A stretch of 64,000 nucleotides of DNA, taken from JANWJE01 sp044326545 (GTDB taxonomy: Bacteria; Chlamydiota; Chlamydiia; Chlamydiales; Parachlamydiaceae). Where the stretch lies: positions 62,001 to 126,000 of the forward strand of contig JBIRBM010000001.1 of NCBI GenBank assembly GCA_044326545.1, in the 5' to 3' direction. The notes under the pieces are model-generated. The model searched no databases, had not been told where the DNA came from, and saw only the letters and a program-made list of their open reading frames with translations. Both the position numbers and the translations under genes were made by a program. Position 1 is the first letter of the stretch; each line of letters starts with the position of its first letter. Shown here piece by piece: positions 31,512 through 40,780 of the stretch.

Positions 31512-32909
31512 ATGAAGGTGAATAAACTGCTTGCACTTTTACAACCGGCTCCCTATCTTCCTGAAATTAAGGACAAAGAGCGGGTAAAGCAAGATTATAA
31601 ATATTGGCGTATTCGTATTCTTTATTCGATGTTCATCGGTTATGCTTTCTATTATTTTACAAGAAAAAGTTTTACCTTTGCAATGCCCGGTTTGATTCAG
31701 GATTTGGGATTTGATAAAAGTCAACTCGGGATATTAGGCAGCATTCTTTCCATTACTTACGGAATTAGTAAATTTGCCAGCGGTATCATAGGAGATCGAA
31801 TCAACCCTCGCTATATGATGGCTTCCGGCTTAATTCTCACTGGGATTTGTAATATTTGTTTCGGTTTATCTTCCTCCATCTTTCTTTTTGCTCTCTTTTG
31901 GGGGCTTAATGGATGGTTTCAAGGATTTGGATGGCCCCCCTGCGCCCGTTTTTTAACTCAGTGGTATTCCCATTCTGAAAGGGGGTCTTGGTGGTCGACA
32001 TGGAACGTCTCGCATAATGTTGGCGGATTCCTTATTCCTTGGGTAGCCGGAGTTGCACTTCAGTACTTTGGCTGGCGATATGCCATGTACATCCCCGGTA
32101 TTTTGTGCATTTTAGTCGGCTTTTTTCTTATTAACCGTCTTCGTGATACCCCCCAATCCCTAGGTTTACCGCCCATTGAGAAATATCGCAATGATTATGT
32201 CGATAAAATTGAAGCTGAAGAAGCGGGCGATCATCTTTCTTCTAAAGACATTCTCGTCAATTTTGTTTTAAAAAATCCTTATATTTGGATTCTTGCACTC
32301 GCTTATTTTTTTGTCTATGCTGTTAGAACGGGGATTAATGATTGGACTGCATTATTTCTTGTTGAATCAAAAGGGTACAGCAGCATTGGAGCCAATGGTT
32401 GTGTCTCTCTTTTTGAAGTGGGAGGTTTTTTTGGAAGCTTAGCAGCCGGATGGTCTTCAGACCGTCTTTTTCAAGCAAAACGAGGTCCTGTGAATGTCCT
32501 TTTTTCGTTGGGGATGTTTTTGTTTATTGGTTTATTTTGGCTTATTCCTCCAGGGTATATTTTTCTTGATTCTCTCGTGATGTTCTCTATTGGATTTGCT
32601 ATTTTTGGCCCTCAGATGATGATTGGGTTAGTTGCGGCAGAGCTTTCGCATAAAAGGGCAGCAGCAACATCAACAGGTTTTGTTGGGTTTTTTGCCTATA
32701 TTGGAGCTGCTTTTGCCGGTTATCCTCTTGGTTCAATCAGTGAAAGCTTAGGATGGGAGGGGTTTTATTGCGCTCTTTTAGTTTGCTGTATCATTTCCAT
32801 CTTATTATTGATCCCTCTTTGGTCTGTTACAGTCACAAATTTACGCTCCAAGACTTTAAAAAATCGATCTGCTCGCGATAAAGTTAAGTCTAGAAAAGTG
32901 GGAGCGTAA
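31512..32909 (+). CDS. uhpC: UhpC-like hexose-phosphate transporter (MFS, OPA family)
   Basis: A 465-residue transporter of the organophosphate:phosphate antiporter family. In Chlamydia the homologue imports glucose 6-phosphate from the host. Twelve transmembrane helices can be traced. The family motif YYFTRKSFTFAMP lies in the first helix region, followed by SKFASGIIGDRINPRYMM, and the C-terminal half contains FAIFGPQMMIGLVAAELSHK. Strong Shine-Dalgarno (TAGGAG) before ATG 31512. It is immediately upstream of dnaE as in Chlamydia (CT544-CT545), but separated from hisS by the OTU/C58/FHA insertion. Confidence 0.93.
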   Translation: MKVNKLLALLQPAPYLPEIKDKERVKQDYKYWRIRILYSMFIGYAFYYFTRKSFTFAMPGLIQDLGFDKSQLGILGSILSITYGISKFASGIIGDRINPRYMMASGLILTGICNICFGLSSSIFLFALFWGLNGWFQGFGWPPCARFLTQWYSHSERGSWWSTWNVSHNVGGFLIPWVAGVALQYFGWRYAMYIPGILCILVGFFLINRLRDTPQSLGLPPIEKYRNDYVDKIEAEEAGDHLSSKDILVNFVLKNPYIWILALAYFFVYAVRTGINDWTALFLVESKGYSSIGANGCVSLFEVGGFFGSLAAGWSSDRLFQAKRGPVNVLFSLGMFLFIGLFWLIPPGYIFLDSLVMFSIGFAIFGPQMMIGLVAAELSHKRAAATSTGFVGFFAYIGAAFAGYPLGSISESLGWEGFYCALLVCCIISILLLIPLWSVTVTNLRSKTLKNRSARDKVKSRKVGA

Positions 32910-32967
32910 ACTCGACGTCAAAGTTGAGCTAAACGCAGACATGATATCAACTTAACCGGTGCATGAG

Positions 32968-35900
32968 ATGACCCCTTCTTTTGTCCATTTGCGTACCCAT
33001 TCCCAATATTCTATTCTTGATGCTTCAGCCTCTGTGAATGACTTAGCCCATAAAGCTGCCGAAAATAAAATGTCTGCTCTTGCCCTGACGGACCATGGAA
33101 ATTTGTTTGGCGCTGTCGAGTTTTATAAAGCGTGTAAAGAGGCCAAAATTAAGGCCATTTTAGGTTGCGAATTATACGTTGCCCCCCAATCCCGATTAAA
33201 TAAAACGAAAGTGCCCGGGATGCGCGCTGCTTACAATCTTCCTTTATTAGCTAAAAACAAACAGGGATATGAGCATTTATGTAAACTCTCTTCTATTGGA
33301 TATCTTGAGGGATTTTATTACTACCCTAGAGTAGATAAAGAATTACTTGAGATTTATCGAAAAGGGTTAATTTGCCTTGATGGAAGTTTGGGGACGCGAT
33401 TGTCCCATGAAATTTTGCAAGGCAATGAAGAGAGCATCAACGCTTATCTTGCCACAGCGCGTGAGTTATTTGGCGATGATTATTATTTAGATGTGCAACG
33501 CCATCACATGCATCCTCACGATATTCAAGCAGATGGGTTTCATCAAGAGTCTTGGCTGATTCAGCAATACGAGGAGTTGATTCAAAAGCAGCAAAAAGTG
33601 AATGAAGCGCTCATTCGGTTAAGCCGGCAGCATGCGATCCCTTTGGTTGCAACCAATGATGTCCACTACATTCATCGCGAAGATTGGCGGGCTCACGAAA
33701 TTCTGCTCAACATTCAATCGGGAGAGCCTTGTGAAGTATGGGAAAAAGATGCTTATGGAAACTTGAAATTCCGTCTTCCTAATCCAAAAAGACAAACTTA
33801 TCCCTCCCATGAGTATGCGTTTAAATCGATCCGGCAGATGCAAGATCTTTTTTCAGATCTTCCTGAGGCTCTTGAACAAACGGTTAAGATCGCCGATCAA
33901 TGCTATATTGAGATCGACTTTAAAACGAAGCATTATCCGATTTATTTGCCACCCACTTTAAATCAATCCTCTTACACGAAAGAGGAACAAAGTCAGCATG
34001 TTGAGGCATTCCTCAAACAACTATGCGAAGAGGGGATTCCTAAACGTTATACACCCGATCGCCTTGCAAAAGTTGTGGAAATTTATCCGAGTCGAGATCC
34101 ATTGGAAGTTGTTCAAGAGAGGCTTGAGTATGAGCTCAGCATTATTATTCCAAAAGGGATGAGTGATTATTTACTGATTGTCTGGGATTTTATCAATTGG
34201 GCAAAGCGCAGCGGCATCCCGATGGGCCCAGGAAGAGGATCGGGTGCCGGGTCCATCGTCCTTTATCTGATTGGTGTGACAGACATCGAGCCCTTGCGTT
34301 TCCATTTGTTTTTTGAGCGTTTTATCAACCCCGAGCGGATATCTTATCCTGATATTGACGTTGATATTTGCATGGATCGCAGAGGCGATGTCATCAACTA
34401 CACGTTGCAAAAGTACGGCAAAGATAACGTTGCCCAAATCATCACATTTGGAACAATGAAAGCCAAAATGGCTCTAAAAGATGTGGGAAGAGTGTTGAGT
34501 ATCCCTCTTTCCAAAGTGAATGAAATTGCAAAGCTTATCCCCGAAGATCTTAACATCACGTTGGACAAAGCCCTTGAAAAAGATCAAGACCTAAAAAATC
34601 TTTATGATACCGATCAAGAAGTGTGCCGCTTAGTGGATTTGGCCAAGAGATTGGAAGGATCGATTCGCAATACAGGCATCCACGCAGCAGGGATCATCAT
34701 TAGCGGCTCTCCTTTGACAGATTTGATTCCCATTTGCAACGCAAAAGATTCTGACATGCCTGTGACCCAGTTTTCGATGAAGCCGGTTGAAGCGGTGGGA
34801 ATGCTCAAAGTCGACTTTTTAGGTTTGACCACCTTGACTGCGATTCAAATTTGTGTGAATGCCATTGAGGTTTCAACGGGGCGAAAAATTGATTGGATTA
34901 ATCTTCCCCTTGATGATAAACCCACCTTTGACTTGTTGAATCAGGGCAAAACAATGGGGGTTTTTCAATTAGAGTCGGGGGGGATGCAAGATTTAGCGCG
35001 TCAATTGCACCTTGACCGTTTTGAAGAAATTATTGCCGTTGGCGCTCTTTATCGCCCAGGCCCTATGGACATGATCCCCTCCTTTATCAATCGCAAACAT
35101 GGGCGAGAACCCATTGAGTATGACCATCCTTGGATGGAAAAAATTTTGTCTGAGACCTACGGCATTATGGTTTATCAAGAGCAGGTGATGCAAATCGCTA
35201 GCAAATTGGCCAATTTTTCTCTTGGTGAAGGGGATGTCTTGCGCCGCGCGATGGGAAAAAAAGACATGGATCAAATGACGCAACAACGAGAGAAATTTCG
35301 TTTAGGGGCTTTGGAGAATCAGATTTCCGAAGAGATCTCGATGCAGGTCTTTGATAAGATGGAAAAATTTGCCTCTTATGGGTTTAATAAGTCGCATGCT
35401 GCAGCGTATGGTTATCTCTCTTACGTGACAGCCTATTTGAAAGCAAACTATCCGGGAGAATGGATGGCTGCTTTGATGACCTGCGCACGCGATGATTTGA
35501 CAAAAGTTGCCAAATTTATTCGGGAATGTCAAAGCATGGGGATTGCCATGCTCCCTCCTGACGTCAATGAAGCGGGAGAGGCTTTTCAAGCAACAAAGCA
35601 AGGCATTCGCTTTGCCATGACGGGAATTAAGGGGGTGGGAAGCGGGGTTGTGCAATCCATTATTGAAGAGAGAAAGCGGCGGGGTCCATTCAAAACTTTC
35701 TATGAGTTTTTTAAAAGATTGGATACGAAAAAAGTCGGAAAGAAGGTCATTGAAAGTTTAGTCGAAGCCGGCTGCTTTGATTTTACCGGTTGGTCGCGTG
35801 ATGCATTGGTTCTCAGTATTGATCCGATCTATGACGCTGTTTGCAAGGAGCAAAAGGAGCAGGCAATTGGGATTATCTCCCTTTTTTCTTTGATGGGAGA

Positions 35901-36717
35901 CAACAATGAATCTCGATTTAGTCAACCCCCAGATGTCAAGCATCCCACTTCGAGTCAACATCTTTTACATAAAGAAAAGGCGTTGCTCGGATTCTTTCTG
36001 ACGGGTCATCCGATGGATGAATATCAACACATTTTGCAGCGTCTATCTTGTATCCCTTTGCGCCGGTTGGATGAAATGGACCATGACAGCGTCTTTCGCT
36101 CTGCCTTTATTGTGGAATCGATCCAGGTGCGCATTTCTGCAAAATCGCAAAAGAAGTTTGCGATTGTGACGATTAGCGATGGGATTGAACGTCAAGAGCT
36201 TCCGATTTGGGCAGACCTTTACGAAGAAAAGAATCATTTATTGCGTGAAAATCAATTGCTCTATGCGGTTCTTCAAGTTGATAAAAAGGCAGAAGAGCTT
36301 CGCCTTTCGTGTCGTTGGTTTGATGATTTGACAAAAGCAAATGAAGAGATGATTGACGCTTGCGATAAAGCCTTCGACAAGGCAAAACATTTTATTGCCC
36401 GTATGAGCCAAGTCAAGTCTGCAGCCCCCAAAACCCAAGAGGGGACAGATAAATTGAAACCTCCCCCTAAAAAGGAGCATATCCCCGTGAAATCACTCAC
36501 AGTGAAAATTGATGCTGATCGCGCACGCCTGACCCATATCATGCAATTGAAACACATTTTCTCTGAGAACAGGGGAACTTTCCCTGTTCAAATTCATTTT
36601 TTGACTTCTCATCGCTCTCTTGCCATTTTGCATCTTGAAGGGGCGGGGGGAATCAATGTCACTGATCAATTCAAACAAAAAATAGCGGAATTATCCTGCG
36701 TCTTAGCTGTGGATTAA
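32968..36717 (+). CDS. dnaE: DNA polymerase III alpha subunit
   Basis: The replicative polymerase, about 1249 residues. The N-terminal PHP domain has FVHLRTHSQYSILDA and ALALTDHGNLFGAVEF. The polymerase active site is seen in GPGRGSGAGSIVLYL, then YPDIDVDICMDRRGDVI with the catalytic Asp residues. YGIMVYQEQVMQIA, MGKKDMDQM and YGFNKSHAAAYGYLSYVTAY are further DnaE signatures. A C-terminal OB-fold region follows the helix-hairpin-helix. ATG 32968 is preferred over a GTG three codons upstream. It starts about 60 bases after uhpC. Confidence 0.97.
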   Translation: MTPSFVHLRTHSQYSILDASASVNDLAHKAAENKMSALALTDHGNLFGAVEFYKACKEAKIKAILGCELYVAPQSRLNKTKVPGMRAAYNLPLLAKNKQGYEHLCKLSSIGYLEGFYYYPRVDKELLEIYRKGLICLDGSLGTRLSHEILQGNEESINAYLATARELFGDDYYLDVQRHHMHPHDIQADGFHQESWLIQQYEELIQKQQKVNEALIRLSRQHAIPLVATNDVHYIHREDWRAHEILLNIQSGEPCEVWEKDAYGNLKFRLPNPKRQTYPSHEYAFKSIRQMQDLFSDLPEALEQTVKIADQCYIEIDFKTKHYPIYLPPTLNQSSYTKEEQSQHVEAFLKQLCEEGIPKRYTPDRLAKVVEIYPSRDPLEVVQERLEYELSIIIPKGMSDYLLIVWDFINWAKRSGIPMGPGRGSGAGSIVLYLIGVTDIEPLRFHLFFERFINPERISYPDIDVDICMDRRGDVINYTLQKYGKDNVAQIITFGTMKAKMALKDVGRVLSIPLSKVNEIAKLIPEDLNITLDKALEKDQDLKNLYDTDQEVCRLVDLAKRLEGSIRNTGIHAAGIIISGSPLTDLIPICNAKDSDMPVTQFSMKPVEAVGMLKVDFLGLTTLTAIQICVNAIEVSTGRKIDWINLPLDDKPTFDLLNQGKTMGVFQLESGGMQDLARQLHLDRFEEIIAVGALYRPGPMDMIPSFINRKHGREPIEYDHPWMEKILSETYGIMVYQEQVMQIASKLANFSLGEGDVLRRAMGKKDMDQMTQQREKFRLGALENQISEEISMQVFDKMEKFASYGFNKSHAAAYGYLSYVTAYLKANYPGEWMAALMTCARDDLTKVAKFIRECQSMGIAMLPPDVNEAGEAFQATKQGIRFAMTGIKGVGSGVVQSIIEERKRRGPFKTFYEFFKRLDTKKVGKKVIESLVEAGCFDFTGWSRDALVLSIDPIYDAVCKEQKEQAIGIISLFSLMGDNNESRFSQPPDVKHPTSSQHLLHKEKALLGFFLTGHPMDEYQHILQRLSCIPLRRLDEMDHDSVFRSAFIVESIQVRISAKSQKKFAIVTISDGIERQELPIWADLYEEKNHLLRENQLLYAVLQVDKKAEELRLSCRWFDDLTKANEEMIDACDKAFDKAKHFIARMSQVKSAAPKTQEGTDKLKPPPKKEHIPVKSLTVKIDADRARLTHIMQLKHIFSENRGTFPVQIHFLTSHRSLAILHLEGAGGINVTDQFKQKIAELSCVLAVD

Positions 36718-36940
36718 AGTCTGTTTCAAATCTTTTTATTCTTTTTATATTAAATTTAAAAATAACATCCATGATGGAAGCGATTGACCCCTATTGGGGA
36801 TATCGTTTCTATTTTTGATTCTGCGGCTCTCTCTATATATAATATTTTATATATTTGTTTTTTAATTTATTTGTTTTTATTTGATTAAATTAATTAATTA
36901 ATTTATAATCATTGTTAATAATTTAAAATTTAAAGGTTTT
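36718..36940. promoter_or_regulatory. AT-rich upstream region of the Ser/Thr kinase gene
   Basis: After dnaE the sequence becomes extremely AT-rich. It contains tatatataatattttatata at about 36834-36853 and ttaattaattaatttat at about 36889. The first motif resembles the 22-bp palindrome before the USP gene. Likely promoter DNA of the inserted kinase gene. Confidence 0.35.
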
Positions 36941-38977
36941 ATGAATTTTGTTGGATTTCCAAAAATGTTTAATGCTGAATTAAGAAAAAAAGAGTCGTCC
37001 CCTGTAACTGAACAGAAGGTCTCTTCTCGATTTAACATGCCTCCTCTTTCTTTTTCAGATTTAACAACCTCTGCTTTAATCCCTTCGGGTTTTGTGAAAA
37101 AAATCACCGAAGAAACTCAAAAAACTTTAGCACTCTTGGAGACAAGCAACAATCAGGATGATCATACCGAACAACTGCTCCATCAATTGCATTCAACCAA
37201 GGAGATTTTAGTCAAGCGCTTTCAAGACACAGACAAAAGCCGATCTGAAAAACAACTTGTTTTAACTTACATCGATGAATTGGCAAAGGAGGAGTTCACT
37301 ATCAGATCTGGTGAAATCCCTACACAATCGGTTTTGAATAGACCAATCGGTGAAGGAAAAGCAAAAAAAATCACCCATAATCCCAATCGATGGGACTCTG
37401 TTTTATGCACAGCGATGCAAAAGAGCAAACTTAAGGAAATCCAAAAGGAAATTGAATTAGCGCAAATCATTCAAACCAAACTTCTTGAAGGGGGCGTGAA
37501 TCCTGAAGAAGCCAATCTAGCCATTCAGTTTAACGTTCTTCCAGAAGAAAAATGGATTGACGGGAAGTTTACGGTTGAAATGCCTAAAGCTAAAAAAGAC
37601 TTAGAGCAGATGATGAGGGAAGATAAGCTTTCATTTGCAGAGTGTTTCAGGATCATGCGCCAAATTGTCAATGGGATGAAACATTTGCATCAATTAGAAT
37701 ATGTGCAAGGTGATCTTAAACCTGATAATGTTCTCGTGTTTAAAAAAAATCAGGAAATCAATGTGTCGATTGCCGATTTTGGTAAAACACGATCTTTAGC
37801 CGGAAAAGAAGCGTTACTCTACTCGGGCAACCCTCGCTTTTGCGCTCCTGAGGGAGGATTGAGTTTCAAAGGTGAAGTCTTTAGTGTCGCGTTGATCATC
37901 ATTTACCTGTTTGAGGCAGAATTTTTAGATGAATCAAGGAAGATGTTGACCCAGCCGGTCGATACGATTGAATGTGACGATGTAGGGCGCCAAGGCATTG
38001 AAAAATTTCTTGTTTCGAGCACAACCTGTCCTCAAAAAGAGGTGACAAATCGACGGAACAAGGCGATCTTTTATGTCAAACAAGGGATAAAATCGACGGC
38101 ATCGCCTGAGGCAGAAAGAGACGTTCATTCCTATATTGATGCATTGATCAAGGAGTTGAGTGGTAAATATTGTAACAATGACGAACATGGAGCTGACATT
38201 CAATTCCTAGGAGCCCTTTTAAAAAACATGACGCTCTCAGATCCTGAAAAGCGGCCGACGATGCAAGAGGTGGCTCAACAGATAGCGGAATTTGAAGTGA
38301 AGGATGTTTCATTGCTTTTGACACACTCTGAGAAAAATCTGAATGAAAATGAAGCGCAAGAGTTAGATCATTCTCTTCCATCAAATTTAACAATTGAGGA
38401 CGAGACTTTAAGTGATCCTGATGAAATAGAGAGGATTGAAGGAGAAAAAGAGAGGACAGAATCTTCTGTAGAGCTGAATCCGACTCTTTCAGATTCATTC
38501 ACTCCAGAGGAAAGCATTCCAACGACTGACATGTCAGAAGAAAACCTTATGCCGCTAAAAGTTATCCAAGAAGTCGTTGTCCAAGAAGTCGTTGTCGAAG
38601 AAGTCGTTGTCGAAGAAGTCGTTGAAAACATGGTCGAATCTTTTGAAAACAATGTCTCACACACTTTAATCAACCAGGTGAGTGTTTCCACCCAAGAAGC
38701 ATCGCATACAGATGTTACGGTTGAGTTCAAACAAAAAATTTCCCCGGGAAACACTCCTATAGAAGAAGTCATCTCTAATACGACGACGATTATAGAAGAA
38801 AAGAATGTGAATAAAGAAGAGAAGCATTCAAGTCCATTACGCTCTATCTCGACGCTCATTGGCCGTCTCTTTTATTCGACGATGAATTCGATTACCATGA
38901 ATATTAAATTCTTATTTCTTTCTTTCTTTAGATTTCCTGTTTATCTTTCGAAGATTTTTAAAAAAATTAAGAACTAA
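36941..38977 (+). CDS. Eukaryotic-like Ser/Thr protein kinase, putative effector
   Basis: A 678-residue protein kinase. The glycine loop (IGEGKAKKI) is at about residue 136. The catalytic loop reads YVQGDLKPDNVLVF (Asp 258, Lys 260, Asn 263), DFG is intact at 279-281 and GNPRFCAPEGG fills the APE position. HRD is replaced by QGD, so it is a non-RD kinase. The N-terminal 130 residues are helical. The C-terminal region (480-680) is acidic and low-complexity with a VVQEVVVEEVV repeat, and ends in a hydrophobic/basic tail (IKFLFLSFFRFPVYLSKIF) that may bind membrane. A PP2C phosphatase gene follows. The pair is inserted between dnaE and a BamD-like gene. Confidence 0.88.
   Translation: MNFVGFPKMFNAELRKKESSPVTEQKVSSRFNMPPLSFSDLTTSALIPSGFVKKITEETQKTLALLETSNNQDDHTEQLLHQLHSTKEILVKRFQDTDKSRSEKQLVLTYIDELAKEEFTIRSGEIPTQSVLNRPIGEGKAKKITHNPNRWDSVLCTAMQKSKLKEIQKEIELAQIIQTKLLEGGVNPEEANLAIQFNVLPEEKWIDGKFTVEMPKAKKDLEQMMREDKLSFAECFRIMRQIVNGMKHLHQLEYVQGDLKPDNVLVFKKNQEINVSIADFGKTRSLAGKEALLYSGNPRFCAPEGGLSFKGEVFSVALIIIYLFEAEFLDESRKMLTQPVDTIECDDVGRQGIEKFLVSSTTCPQKEVTNRRNKAIFYVKQGIKSTASPEAERDVHSYIDALIKELSGKYCNNDEHGADIQFLGALLKNMTLSDPEKRPTMQEVAQQIAEFEVKDVSLLLTHSEKNLNENEAQELDHSLPSNLTIEDETLSDPDEIERIEGEKERTESSVELNPTLSDSFTPEESIPTTDMSEENLMPLKVIQEVVVQEVVVEEVVVEEVVENMVESFENNVSHTLINQVSVSTQEASHTDVTVEFKQKISPGNTPIEEVISNTTTIIEEKNVNKEEKHSSPLRSISTLIGRLFYSTMNSITMNIKFLFLSFFRFPVYLSKIFKKIKN
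38566..38625 (+). repeat. Four tandem 15-bp repeats inside the kinase gene
   Basis: The unit is cnaagaagtcgttgt, repeated four times (units 1-2 with ccaag, units 3-4 with cgaag). It encodes (V/Q)-E-V-V-V steps in the low-complexity C-terminal region. The 15-bp period keeps the reading frame, so copy number can change by slippage without frameshift. Confidence 0.85.
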
Positions 38978-39080
38978 TCTATATTTTTGATCTCATTTAA
39001 AAACAAAACGATTGAGAAAAAGAGCTCAGTGGATGTTCAGGATGTTCACTCTCTTTTTTCTCCTAACAAAGGTCTCTATT

Positions 39081-40631
39081 ATGAAATATGTCCCCTCTTT
39101 TCCTTCGCTTTCAAATCATGTCAATGTGATGTCGTCTGATTTGATGAAAAAAACTCAGCTCTCTTTTTCTTTCATTCAACAAAAAACGATCCTAGTGGCA
39201 ATCGCTATTTTTAGCTGTTGCGCACTTTTTTTCTCTTTTTGTCGTCACCATTTTAATGCAAGACAATCTAAAGAGCCAGAAGTAGACCTTTTCCCTGCTC
39301 ACAACCCAATGAAAATTGAGGAGTTAATCAAGAAGCACACCTCTTTTCTTGATGATAATGGTGACGAATTACAAAAGGCTGAAATTGAGGAGCCAATCAA
39401 GAAGCACACCTCTTTTCTTGATGATAATGGTGACGAATTACAAGAGCCTGATCCGTTCAATCGCCTTACTTTTAATACTAAGAAAACCCCTTATTTGCAA
39501 AAAAACTCAACATTTCTTGATGCAGAAGAAGAGGCCGAACAGGATTACGATCTGCCTCCCCCTGTAGAGCTGATCGAACAAGAGAGCGATGTCCGCTTAA
39601 ATTCTGAGCAGATCGATGATGAGAAAAAATGGGTCACTCAACCCTCTTCGACTGAACTTCTAACGTCAGGTAAAAGATCGATCTTCACTCGTTTAGTTGA
39701 TAATCGAAAAGATGCTCATCAACAGCAACAGGAAGGGTATGACAATTATCGTTTTGCCGATTATACTCTGCCCACGAATGGGAGCTTTCGTTCCGAATGG
39801 ACAACAATCACAGGATCCACACCTTTTCCTGGAGTTGGAGTCTCTTCCGCTCAAGGATATAGAGACACTATGGAAGATGAGGATATTGCGATTGAAGGAT
39901 CGATTCACATTCAGGGTAATTGTGTTCCTTTCAAATTATTTGGGGTATTTGATGGTCATGGAGGGGCTGGCGCCTCAAAATTTGTAAAAGAGCATATTGA
40001 ACAATATTTAAAAGCAAAAATGAGTCATTATAACGAGAATGGCTTGACAGAAGAAGGGATTTTTCGCGCTCTTAAAGAATGTTTTGTTGCTCTTGACGCT
40101 GATTTACCCCTCGAAGTTGACGGAACAACGGCGACCGTTGCTTTTGTGATAGAAGAGAAGATCTGGGTCGCGAACGTGGGCGATTCAAGGACCATTATCG
40201 TGAAACAAGGGGGAGAGACAATACAAGCCAGTGAAGATGCAAAGCCCAACATGCCAACCTATAGAAAAACAATTGAAAAATTAAACGGACGCGTGTTTCA
40301 AGGAAGAGTCATGGCGAATTTAGCCGTTGCAAGGGCGATTGGAGATAAAAGCATCGTAGGATTTAATAAAGATGGTACATTCAATAATCAATGCTGTGTA
40401 TCCCCTAAACCCAAAATTACGTGTTTTCCTTTACAAGAGGTTGTTGGAGGTCATTTAGTGCTGGCCTGTGATGGGTTGTATGACGTAGCTTCAACAAATC
40501 AAGTGGGAGAGGCGATCAGTCAAATGATTGGATTAGATTATACGCCAGAAGAAATGAGCGGCAGCCTCGTCGATCGAGCGCTCTACAGCGGATCGAGAGA
40601 TAATGTAACAGTTCTTGTGGTAAAAGTCTAG
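39081..40631 (+). CDS. PP2C-family Ser/Thr protein phosphatase with membrane anchor
   Basis: About 516 residues from ATG 39081, which has AAAGG eight bases upstream; in-frame starts further up (TTG 39012, ATG 39033, 39042) lack one. One transmembrane helix lies at about residues 35-55 (ILVAIAIFSCCALFFSF). A linker with a duplicated 23-residue unit follows. The PP2C domain occupies the last 280 residues: SSAQGYRDTMEDED, VFDGHGGAGASKF, GTTATVAFVIEEKIWVANVG, LVLACDGLYDV and SRDNVTVLVV carry the metal-binding Asp residues. It probably reverses phosphorylation by the adjacent kinase (inference from adjacency). It ends the inserted pair. Confidence 0.9.
   Translation: MKYVPSFPSLSNHVNVMSSDLMKKTQLSFSFIQQKTILVAIAIFSCCALFFSFCRHHFNARQSKEPEVDLFPAHNPMKIEELIKKHTSFLDDNGDELQKAEIEEPIKKHTSFLDDNGDELQEPDPFNRLTFNTKKTPYLQKNSTFLDAEEEAEQDYDLPPPVELIEQESDVRLNSEQIDDEKKWVTQPSSTELLTSGKRSIFTRLVDNRKDAHQQQQEGYDNYRFADYTLPTNGSFRSEWTTITGSTPFPGVGVSSAQGYRDTMEDEDIAIEGSIHIQGNCVPFKLFGVFDGHGGAGASKFVKEHIEQYLKAKMSHYNENGLTEEGIFRALKECFVALDADLPLEVDGTTATVAFVIEEKIWVANVGDSRTIIVKQGGETIQASEDAKPNMPTYRKTIEKLNGRVFQGRVMANLAVARAIGDKSIVGFNKDGTFNNQCCVSPKPKITCFPLQEVVGGHLVLACDGLYDVASTNQVGEAISQMIGLDYTPEEMSGSLVDRALYSGSRDNVTVLVVKV
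39315..39446 (+). repeat. 69-bp tandem duplication in the PP2C gene
   Basis: Two copies, offset by 69 bp, each encode IEE-x-x-KKHTSFLDDNGDELQ, a 23-residue unit. Nucleotide identity is nearly complete, so the duplication is recent. A third, weak version (KNSTFLDAEEE) follows. Confidence 0.85.
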
Positions 40632-40661
40632 TATCCACACACAACACGCATCCATGATCGG

Positions 40662-40697
40662 AAAAAAGGGAGGATCGATGAATCCTCCCCCCTTTTG
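40662..40697 (+). terminator. Rho-independent terminator after PP2C gene
   Basis: aaaaaagggaggat and atcctccccccttttg form a 12-16-bp stem around cgatga, ending in a short T run. It separates the kinase/phosphatase pair from the envelope genes. Confidence 0.7.
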
Positions 40698-40780
40698 TGC
40701 TTTCTCATCCTTTTTTCTTGTTTCCTTTCCCCTAAATCCTTTATCCTACCTTCTTCATCTGTTATGATTGAGGATTCTCC

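Noticed and set aside
36043..36557. Several minus-strand open frames within dnaE
   Set aside because: They lie antisense to a strongly conserved polymerase reading frame and show no domain.
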